From NCBI GenBank assembly GCA_029858925.1, contig JAOUEB010000126.1:1-5359 (forward strand): a DNA stretch of 5,359 nucleotides, given 5' to 3'. This stretch comes from Nitrospira sp. (GTDB taxonomy: Bacteria > Nitrospirota > Nitrospiria > Nitrospirales > Nitrospiraceae). The position numbers and the translations under genes are program-made. The stretch's first letter is position 1. Each line of letters opens with the position of its first letter. Below, one piece after another: positions 1 through 5,359 of this stretch. Under the pieces are notes generated by a model. That model searched no databases, had not been told where the DNA came from, and worked only from the letters and a program-made list of their open reading frames with translations.

Positions 1-1
1 G

Positions 2-946
2 GCCGTCAGCGCGGAGCGGATTCTTCCATCCCTCAAGCAGCTGGATGAGTGGGTCAAGAGCGCTCTCGATAAGGCCCAAGCCGTTCAAGACCAAAAGCTC
101 AGCGCGCCGATGGTCCCGCTGCAATACAAGCTTGATCTGCTCAATACGCAGCGCTACATCCAGCAGTTGTTCAGGGAGCTCAGCACGGCCAAACTTCAAT
201 TGGCCGCCTTGATCAACCTCCCTCCCGGTCAAGAGAACGACATGGTGCTCATGGTCCCGGAGCGAGAGTCCGCGACCATGAGCCTGCCGTCCGATATGGC
301 CGTGCTGGAAGATCGGGCGCTGGAAGCGCGTCCGGAGCTGAAGATGGTCGATTACCGCCGACGTATCAACGGGCGCGAGGCGAAAGCGGCGATCATGGAA
401 ATGATGCCCAACCTGAATCTTGTTGTCGGGGAGAATTACAGCAGCAACAAATTTTTGTTCAACAATCATTGGGGTGCCTACGCCGCGCGGGCGAGTTGGA
501 ATTTGCTGAACCTGTTCCGATATCCGGCTCGCGCGAAGACGATCGAAGCGCAGGATAAGGTTTTGCACACCCAGAGCCTTGCGCTGAGCATGGCCATCAT
601 GTCGCAGGTGCATGTCGGTGTCGCACAGGTTGCCCATGCGAAGAAGGAAGTCTCGACGGCGATACTGTACTACGATACGCAATCGCAAATTACCGAACAG
701 GCGCACGTGGCCTGGCGGTCCTCACGAATAAGCGAGCAGGCGGTGCTTCGTGAACGGGTTGCCCAAGTGGCGGCGCAGCTCCGATACGATGCTGTGGAAG
801 CGGAACTCCAAACTGCCTGGGCCTCGCTGTTAGCCGCGGTCGGCGAAGATGTCTTGCCCAATGATTTAATGCAGGAGCAAAAACTCTCTGATTTGGCGCT
901 CCAATTGCGCGCTCGATGGACGAAAAGTAAGGAGTCGATCAAGTGA
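2..946 (+). CDS. TolC/OEP-family outer-membrane efflux channel, 5' truncated by window edge
   Basis: The reading frame is open from base 2 to a TGA at 944-946, giving 314 visible residues. The true start lies upstream. Family members are usually about 420-480 residues, so perhaps 100-170 residues are missing. The visible part begins in a long amphipathic helix with alternating Leu/Ala/Gln heptads (about residues 5-75) ending at INLPPGQ, the usual end of the first OEP half. The second half begins with the RPEL motif at residues 110-113, a common TolC-family landmark. Next come a strand-like stretch rich in aromatic residues and Asn (about 135-160, outer-membrane barrel) and another long coiled-coil helix (about 175-295). 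The protein would form a trimeric barrel plus periplasmic tunnel serving as exit duct for the adaptors encoded downstream. The stop overlaps the next start by 4 bases. The family call is firm; the substrate is unknown. Confidence 0.86.
   Translation, partial: AVSAERILPSLKQLDEWVKSALDKAQAVQDQKLSAPMVPLQYKLDLLNTQRYIQQLFRELSTAKLQLAALINLPPGQENDMVLMVPERESATMSLPSDMAVLEDRALEARPELKMVDYRRRINGREAKAAIMEMMPNLNLVVGENYSSNKFLFNNHWGAYAARASWNLLNLFRYPARAKTIEAQDKVLHTQSLALSMAIMSQVHVGVAQVAHAKKEVSTAILYYDTQSQITEQAHVAWRSSRISEQAVLRERVAQVAAQLRYDAVEAELQTAWASLLAAVGEDVLPNDLMQEQKLSDLALQLRARWTKSKESIK
928..934 (+). promoter_or_regulatory. Shine-Dalgarno site for the secreted adaptor gene
   Basis: TAAGGAG lies inside the 3' end of the TolC gene, 8 bases before the GTG at 943. 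It closely matches the anti-Shine-Dalgarno sequence at good spacing. It decides the start in favour of GTG 943 over the in-frame ATG at 976, which would remove the positively charged N-terminus of the signal peptide. Confidence 0.7.
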
Positions 947-1731
947 CCAGCGGAAGCCGGCTCTTGCTCAGGGGGATGATCATCTGTGCCTGGCTCGTGA
1001 TTCCGACATTGATCGAGACGGCCGACGCCAAGACGGATTTCAAACCCTCAAGCAGCGCAGCGGAGCTCAGCACGATCCGGGGAGTCGTGAAGGCCACCGC
1101 GCAGGCGACGTTGGCCAGCCAGGTCCAGGGCCGTATCAGTCGGCTCCCTTTCAAGGAAGGACAGCGGTTCAAAAAAGGGGCTCTGCTGGTTGCTTTGGAT
1201 TGTTCCAAGTACGAGGCTGAACTGGCGAGCGCCCAAGCGGAACATCGAGGCAAGAAGAAAACACATGAGAACAATCTCCACCTTGCGAAGCATCAGGCCG
1301 TCGGCACACTGGAAGTCGAAATATCCGAGGCCGACGCGGATAAGGCGTTCGCTGCGGTGCAGGCCGCACGGGTCAATGTGAACGGTTGCACGGTGCGAGC
1401 GCCGTTTCCCGGGCGTGTCGTCAAGACGATCGTGAACGAACACGAGAACGTTTTTCCGAACGACCAGCTTATCAGCCTGCTGGATGACAGTTTGCTCGAA
1501 ATCGAGCTGATTCTGCCGTCGAAGTCGCTTGCGTGGCTGAAGATCGGCACGCCCTTCGAGTATGCCGTCGATGAAACAGGACTTCGGTATTCCGCCGTGG
1601 TTCAAGACCTTGGCGCGAATGTCGATCCTGCCAGCCAGACAGTGAAGGTGAAAGGCCTGTTTCGCGTTCAACCCGACAATGTGCTCGCGGGAATGAGCGG
1701 AACCGCCTCGTTCGATGAACTTTCACACTGA
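943..1731 (+). CDS. Short secreted periplasmic adaptor (HlyD / RND-MFP family)
   Basis: This 262-residue protein starts at GTG within a GTGA overlap with the TolC gene, behind a strong ribosome site. Residues 1-29 form a signal peptide (basic R6 and R10, hydrophobic 11-23, likely cleavage after A-D-A at 27-29). The two half-lipoyl motifs are about 51-86 (G-R-I-S-R-L followed by E-G-Q and LLVALD) and 149-182 (VRAPFPGRV). They flank a short helical hairpin (about 88-147). A beta-barrel domain follows (about 185-255) and ends in the family-typical AGMSGTASF. The chain stops there, so the membrane-proximal domain of full-length RND adaptors (usually 350-400 residues) is missing. The mature protein has exactly two cysteines, C87 and C149, at the base of the hairpin. 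It probably bridges the TolC duct and the inner-membrane partners. No membrane anchor is visible after cleavage. Confidence 0.85.
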   Translation: MTSGSRLLLRGMIICAWLVIPTLIETADAKTDFKPSSSAAELSTIRGVVKATAQATLASQVQGRISRLPFKEGQRFKKGALLVALDCSKYEAELASAQAEHRGKKKTHENNLHLAKHQAVGTLEVEISEADADKAFAAVQAARVNVNGCTVRAPFPGRVVKTIVNEHENVFPNDQLISLLDDSLLEIELILPSKSLAWLKIGTPFEYAVDETGLRYSAVVQDLGANVDPASQTVKVKGLFRVQPDNVLAGMSGTASFDELSH

Positions 1732-3100
1732 CATGGTCACAGCAGAAGCCATTTCTCATAGTCCGCCGCCCAGAAACGCCTCGTTTACCATGCTGCTCCA
1801 GCTGGAGGGGATGGTCCGCGCCGCTAGGACTCAGCAGGAGCTGCAATTCTTTTTCGTCAATGAAACGCGCCGTTTAGTCCCTTATCAGCAAGCCATTCTC
1901 CTGATTCCGCCGACCCCATCGTCGCCATACTATGAAGTGCGGGCCGCGTCGAGCGTGCCGGTTGTAGATCGCGCTGCGCCGTCGATGCAATGGACCGAGC
2001 AATTGATTCAGGGGCTGCGCAAGATCTCGGCTGGCCCCGACCTCCGCCAGGTGTCGGACATCGATTGCCCCGGAGAGCTCAGACAGGATTGGAAAGAATT
2101 TACATCGGGGCACGGCCTATGGTGCCCGCTCAAACATCCGGACGGGCAGATTCTTGGGGGCCTGTGGCTCACACGGGACCAGCCATGGGCAGACCATGAG
2201 GTGACGGTGTTGCAACGGATCAGTGACGCCTATGCCTATGCCTGGCGAGCGGTGGCTTCATCCAGTGGCCTGCAATGGCGATGGGGGCTGAATCGGACCG
2301 CGACATGGATACTTACGGCTGCGATGGCGGGCGCCCTTGCCCTCCCTGTTCCCATGTCAACGCTGGCGCCGGCAAAAATTGTCGGGAAAGATCCTCTGAT
2401 CGTGAGCGCCCCGATCGACGGGGTCATCTCGGAAATTCTCGTCCTGCCCAATACGATTGTATCCGAAGGGGAGGTGTTATTCCGATACGAAGGCACGACG
2501 TTCAGGAGCGAGTATCAAGTCGCGGAACGGAATCTGGACGTGGCGATCGCCCAGTATCGCCGTGCGTCCCAAGGGTCATTTGTCGAAGCTGAGCAAAAAG
2601 CCGATGTGCCGCAGTTGAAAGCCGAAGTGGAACTGCGAGAGACCGAGCGAAACTACATGTACGAACGATTGACGAAGGTTGAGGTCAAGGCGGATCAAGC
2701 GGGGTTGCTGCTGTACACAGACAAGTCCGATTGGATCGGGAAGCCGGTTGTGGTCGGTCAACGCATTATGGAGCTCGCGGACCCGAAGCGGCTGGAGGTG
2801 CGGATCGATCTTCCGGTGGAAGATGCCATCGTGCTGCGCGAAGGGGCTTCGGTGAAGCTGTTTCTGAACGCCAATCCATTTTCAAGTGTCCCGGCTACGG
2901 TCAGTCATGCAAGCTATCATGCCGAGGTCTTGCCGAACAGTATGTTGGCGTACCGGCTCACTGCCCAGCTGGAGCGGGAGGCATCGGAGTTCCGCATCGG
3001 CTGGCAGGGAACCGCCAAAATATATGGGGAACAGACATCGCTGTTCACCTATCTGTTCCGTCGTCCGATTTCGGCCATCAGGCCCTGGATCGGCCTATGA
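1715..3100 (+). CDS. GAF-like domain fused to membrane-anchored HlyD-type adaptor
   Basis: 461 residues if started at ATG 1715, which overlaps the previous gene by 17 bases. ATG 1733, one base after that gene's TGA, is an equally possible start (455 residues), and neither has a clear ribosome site. Residues about 26-180 look like a GAF domain: a leading helix, alternating strands (AILLIPP, YYEVRAAS), then GLWCPL at 134-139, a GGLWLT strand and a closing helix. A single hydrophobic segment at about 198-213 follows, so the GAF part should be cytoplasmic and the rest periplasmic. The adaptor part has a first half-lipoyl motif (about 228-259, SAPIDGVISEI), a helical hairpin (about 264-321), a second half-lipoyl motif (about 322-355) and a beta-barrel (about 358-440). 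It ends in a basic, aromatic tail, LFRRPI onward. The likely role is adaptor and possible cytoplasmic sensor of the export complex. The ligand is unknown, and the GAF call rests on pattern, not a profile search. Confidence 0.8.
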   Translation: MNFHTDMVTAEAISHSPPPRNASFTMLLQLEGMVRAARTQQELQFFFVNETRRLVPYQQAILLIPPTPSSPYYEVRAASSVPVVDRAAPSMQWTEQLIQGLRKISAGPDLRQVSDIDCPGELRQDWKEFTSGHGLWCPLKHPDGQILGGLWLTRDQPWADHEVTVLQRISDAYAYAWRAVASSSGLQWRWGLNRTATWILTAAMAGALALPVPMSTLAPAKIVGKDPLIVSAPIDGVISEILVLPNTIVSEGEVLFRYEGTTFRSEYQVAERNLDVAIAQYRRASQGSFVEAEQKADVPQLKAEVELRETERNYMYERLTKVEVKADQAGLLLYTDKSDWIGKPVVVGQRIMELADPKRLEVRIDLPVEDAIVLREGASVKLFLNANPFSSVPATVSHASYHAEVLPNSMLAYRLTAQLEREASEFRIGWQGTAKIYGEQTSLFTYLFRRPISAIRPWIGL

Positions 3101-5229
3101 ACCAGCCGACGTTTCAACATCGGGAAAAGGCGCTCCCGCCGTTGCGCGAGGATCTCCGGTTCGTCGAGGGCGCTCCTGGCGCCGACGGCTCGCCGACGTG
3201 GATTATCGCCGATCCGGTTCGTGGAAAATATTTCCAGATCGGCTGGGCCGCCTACCAAATGCTGTCGCGTTGGGAGGGCCGATCGGCTGAGGCTGTCTTG
3301 TTGCAGATTCATGCGGAGACGACCTGCCGCGCGACCCGGCAGGATCTTGATGACCTGCTTCGGTTCTTGTACGAGAACCATCTGATGCGGGACCCGCCGC
3401 AGGGGGGGTACCGTGCCTATGCCGCTCAGGCCGATGCCGCGCGACCGATCTGGCTGATGTGGCTTGTTCATCACTATCTCTTTTTCCAGATCCCGCTGGT
3501 CCGGCCGGACCGATTTCTTCGCGCGACGCTCCCCTACGTGGAGTGGCTCTTTTCACGATCGGCGGCCTGCGGCATCGCGCTCATCGGACTGGCGGGTCTC
3601 TACCTGGTCTCACGCCAGTGGGAGACCTTTATAGCCACCATTCTGCATTTGTTCACTCTGCGCGGGTTTCTGTTATCAGTCCTCTGGTTGGCCGTCGCCA
3701 AAGTGTTCCACGAGTTGGGGCATGCCTATACGGCGACACGGTACGGCTGTCGGGTTCCCACGATGGGCATTGCCATGATGGTGATGGTGCCGATGCTGTA
3801 TTCAGACACGTCCGATGCGTGGAAACTGCCTTCCCGTCGTCAGCGGGCCGCCATCGGCGCCGCTGGAATGATCGTCGAAGTTTCGCTGGCGGCCTTGGCG
3901 ATCTTCGCGTGGAACTTTCTCGATGACGGGGTGCTGCGGAGTCTCGTCTTTATCATGGCGACCACGAGTTTGTTGGTGGGTATTGGTATCAACCTGAGCC
4001 CGTTCTTGCGATTCGATGGATACTATGTGTTGTCCGATTTGATGGGCATTCCAAATTTGCACGATCGTGCCTTCGCCTTCGGTCGGTGGCAGCTGCGGCG
4101 GCTGTTGTTCGGTCTGGATATGCCGATGCCGGAGCCGGTTTCCGTCGCTCGCCGCCGTTTCTTGGTCTGGTTTGCCTGGGCGGTGTGGGCCTATCGGTTC
4201 ATGCTGTTTCTCGGCATCGCGTTCGTGGTTTACGAATTCTTTTTCAAGTTGCTGGGGGTCATCCTGTTCGCGGTCGAAATCTGGTGGTTTATCCTGCTGC
4301 CGATCGCGTGTGAACTCAAAGTCTGGTGGGGCTCGCGAGGGATCATCGGCGAACAAGGCCGAGTATGGATCTCAGCCGGTGTGGTGGTTGCGCTGACAGC
4401 GGCGCTGTTCATTCCCTGGTCCGATCGGATCAGTCTTCCGGCGGTGCTGGAATCGACGCCGCACGCGACCATCTATGCGCCGGCTCCTGGGAGAATCGTA
4501 GAACTGGTGGTGCAAGAAGGCCAGCGGGTAGGAGCAGGAGATAAATTGCTCGTATTGGAATCGCCAACGCTTGAAAAAGACATGGCATTGACGCGCAAAC
4601 GGATCGAGGTCGAGCAGTTGAGAGGCCGACGTCAGTTTATCGATCAGCAAGAACTGGCAAAACACCAGGTGACCTTGGAAACCCTGAAAGCCCATCTCTC
4701 GCAACTCGAGGGTTTGCAACAGCAGCAGCAGACTCTCACTCTGACGGCTCCAATTGCGGGAATGGTGACCGACCGTGCGGAGGCGCTTCATGTGGGGCGA
4801 TGGATTAACAAAGAATTGCCGCTCGCCTATGTGATCGATCCGGCCGGTGAGGAGCTGCATGCCCTGGCGCCTGAGAGGGATGTCGGCTACCTCCGGGCGG
4901 GGCAACCGGCTCGCTTTATACCCGAGTGGCCGGAACGGCCCAGTGTGAAGGCGAAGGTCGTCGAGATTCGAGACATCGACGAAAGCAGCTTCACCGTTCC
5001 GTACCTTGCGTCTCTCTATGGCGGAGATGTGCCGGTTCGAGAAGACGCGGCGCGCAAACTGCGACCGGATGCCTCCGTCTATCGCGTTACGCTGCATCTT
5101 GTCGAGCCGCCACCTCATTGGAACCAGGCAGTGCGAGGGACGGTGTTGGTCGAGGGCCCCCGTATCAGCTTTGCCCAACGGTTGTGGGAGCAGGGTGCCC
5201 GTATCCTTATTCGTGAAAGCGGCGCTTAG
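3097..5229 (+). CDS. PqqD-like / M50 zinc metallopeptidase / HlyD-type adaptor fusion membrane protein
   Basis: 710 residues, starting at ATG in an ATGA overlap with the previous gene. The frame is open further upstream to 2731, but that stretch lies over gene 3 and reads as low-complexity shadow. Residues about 33-101 resemble a PqqD-like winged-helix domain (strands around WIIADP and KYFQI, then helices). Residues 116-140 carry the family-typical Y-x-F-x-x-I-P-L-x-x-P-D-R-F-L. The peptidase core has HELGH at 205-209 (zinc ligands H205 and H209, catalytic E206), the downstream SDAW element, and N299-x-x-P302 with F-D307-G-Y-Y supplying the third ligand. About seven membrane segments are seen: 157-172, 190-210, 253-272, 279-298, 356-379, 384-404 and 423-441. 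That places the N-terminus in the cytoplasm and the C-terminus in the periplasm. The C-terminus is an adaptor: half-lipoyl 457-488, coiled-coil 490-546 with five Gln at 541-545, half-lipoyl 549-580, then a barrel. The core resembles YydH-type M50 peptidases. The substrate is unknown. Confidence 0.87.
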   Translation: MNQPTFQHREKALPPLREDLRFVEGAPGADGSPTWIIADPVRGKYFQIGWAAYQMLSRWEGRSAEAVLLQIHAETTCRATRQDLDDLLRFLYENHLMRDPPQGGYRAYAAQADAARPIWLMWLVHHYLFFQIPLVRPDRFLRATLPYVEWLFSRSAACGIALIGLAGLYLVSRQWETFIATILHLFTLRGFLLSVLWLAVAKVFHELGHAYTATRYGCRVPTMGIAMMVMVPMLYSDTSDAWKLPSRRQRAAIGAAGMIVEVSLAALAIFAWNFLDDGVLRSLVFIMATTSLLVGIGINLSPFLRFDGYYVLSDLMGIPNLHDRAFAFGRWQLRRLLFGLDMPMPEPVSVARRRFLVWFAWAVWAYRFMLFLGIAFVVYEFFFKLLGVILFAVEIWWFILLPIACELKVWWGSRGIIGEQGRVWISAGVVVALTAALFIPWSDRISLPAVLESTPHATIYAPAPGRIVELVVQEGQRVGAGDKLLVLESPTLEKDMALTRKRIEVEQLRGRRQFIDQQELAKHQVTLETLKAHLSQLEGLQQQQQTLTLTAPIAGMVTDRAEALHVGRWINKELPLAYVIDPAGEELHALAPERDVGYLRAGQPARFIPEWPERPSVKAKVVEIRDIDESSFTVPYLASLYGGDVPVREDAARKLRPDASVYRVTLHLVEPPPHWNQAVRGTVLVEGPRISFAQRLWEQGARILIRESGA

Positions 5230-5242
5230 AGAAGAGATAAGT

Positions 5243-5272
5243 GCAGGGCAACCCTGGGGTGTTTTCCCCTGC
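5243..5272 (+). other. Inverted repeat with alternative pairings
   Basis: GCAGGG at 5243-5248 pairs perfectly with CCCTGC at 5267-5272. Two competing shorter stems exist: CAGGG 5244-5248 with CCCTG 5252-5256 (3-base loop), and GGGG 5256-5259 with CCCC 5266-5269. The element starts 13 bases after the stop codon. No T-run follows on the + strand, so it is not a canonical intrinsic terminator. It could be a 3'-end stabilising stem or chance. Confidence 0.35.
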
Positions 5273-5301
5273 TGAAGGGATAAGACAAAAAATGGTGTTT
5301 T

Positions 5302-5345
5302 GAACGCAATCAGTGCGCCACTGTGTTCCGTTGCCTTCTTTTTCT
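5302..5345 (+). terminator. Possible weak intrinsic terminator for the operon
   Basis: GAACGCA at 5302-5308 can pair with TGTGTTC at 5322-5328 (one G-T wobble), with an inner GTG/CAC stem at 5313-5315 and 5319-5321. An alternative is the 5-bp CAGTG/CACTG stem at 5311-5323. A T-rich tract (TTCTTTTTCT, 5336-5345) follows, but about 8-10 bases beyond the stem rather than directly adjacent. The position after the last gene fits termination; the geometry is poor. Confidence 0.25.
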
Positions 5346-5359
5346 AACTGAGGGGTCGT

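Larger units (their letters stand above)
5230..5359. other. Noncoding tail after the operon
   Basis: These 130 bases after the last stop hold no convincing gene. The only ATG on the + strand with context (5292) closes after three codons. The stretch contains two possible hairpins, described separately, and an AT-richer composition than the genes (A6 run at 5287-5292, T5 run at 5339-5343). No clear promoter for a following gene is seen. Confidence 0.6.

Noticed and set aside
943..1030. Lipoprotein signal with C15 as lipid-modified cysteine in the secreted adaptor
   Set aside because: The residue before C15 is Ile rather than Gly/Ala/Ser, and C15 sits too early in the hydrophobic stretch. A-D-A at 27-29 fits ordinary signal peptidase I cleavage better.
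1048..1671. Antisense open frame (207 residues, - strand)
   Set aside because: It overlaps the well-supported secreted adaptor throughout, has no recognisable motif, and no ribosome site was noted.
2731..3096. Upstream in-frame extension of the M50 fusion gene (start at ATG 2731)
   Set aside because: It lies entirely over gene 3, whose adaptor domain is clear in the other frame. The extension reads as Gly/Arg/Ala-rich low-complexity sequence with no domain, and ATG 3097 forms a typical ATGA overlap.
3802..4356. Antisense open frame (184 residues, - strand)
   Set aside because: It is composed of Asp/Gln/His/Arg-rich low-complexity residues, the mirror of the hydrophobic membrane segments encoded on the + strand.
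4372..5178. Long antisense open frame (268 residues, - strand)
   Set aside because: It is complementary to the adaptor domain of the M50 fusion. It has no domain-like pattern or membrane/secretion signal and is rich in Arg/His/Gln, as expected for a shadow in GC-rich DNA.
5299..5327. Possible promoter for a downstream gene (TTGAAC as -35)
   Set aside because: No acceptable -10 element is found at 16-18 bases spacing; the sequence there is GC-rich or part of a hairpin.
1..5359. CRISPR array, tRNA/rRNA genes, insertion-sequence ends or transposase
   Set aside because: No direct repeat-spacer pattern, no tRNA-like cloverleaf, no terminal inverted repeats and no transposase motifs were seen; coding sequence fills nearly the whole window.

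Overview
The window is a compact, one-direction gene cluster from a Gram-negative bacterium. It encodes an outer-membrane TolC-type channel and signal-peptide-bearing or membrane-anchored periplasmic adaptors, which only make sense in a two-membrane cell. The DNA is moderately GC-rich (roughly 58-60% by eye, not counted), with GC-rich third codon positions throughout and no composition break between genes. The species cannot be fixed from the sequence. The style would fit Nitrospirota or Proteobacteria, but that is only an impression.

Layout on the + strand: (1) 2-946, the C-terminal part of a TolC/OEP-family outer-membrane channel, cut by the window start; (2) 943-1731, a short secreted periplasmic adaptor of the HlyD/RND-MFP type; (3) 1715-3100, a fusion of an N-terminal GAF-like domain, one membrane segment and a HlyD-type adaptor; (4) 3097-5229, a fusion of a PqqD-like N-terminal domain, a polytopic M50 (site-2-protease-type) zinc metallopeptidase core and a C-terminal HlyD-type adaptor; (5) 5230-5359, a noncoding tail with weak hairpins. 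Genes 1/2 and 3/4 overlap by 4 bases (GTGA, ATGA) and genes 2/3 by 17 bases or a 1-base gap depending on the start chosen. All four are therefore probably one translationally coupled operon whose promoter lies upstream of the window.

How they may work together: the TolC protein would supply the outer-membrane exit duct, and three different adaptors would bridge the periplasm. The only polytopic inner-membrane protein visible is the M50 peptidase fusion. No ABC ATPase, RND pump or MFS pump is present in the window. The inference is a tripartite export or signalling assembly in which an intramembrane metallopeptidase occupies, or is coupled to, the place normally held by the pump, with a cytoplasmic GAF-like domain as a possible sensor. 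The substrate is not encoded here. An ABC transporter or precursor peptide may lie outside the window.
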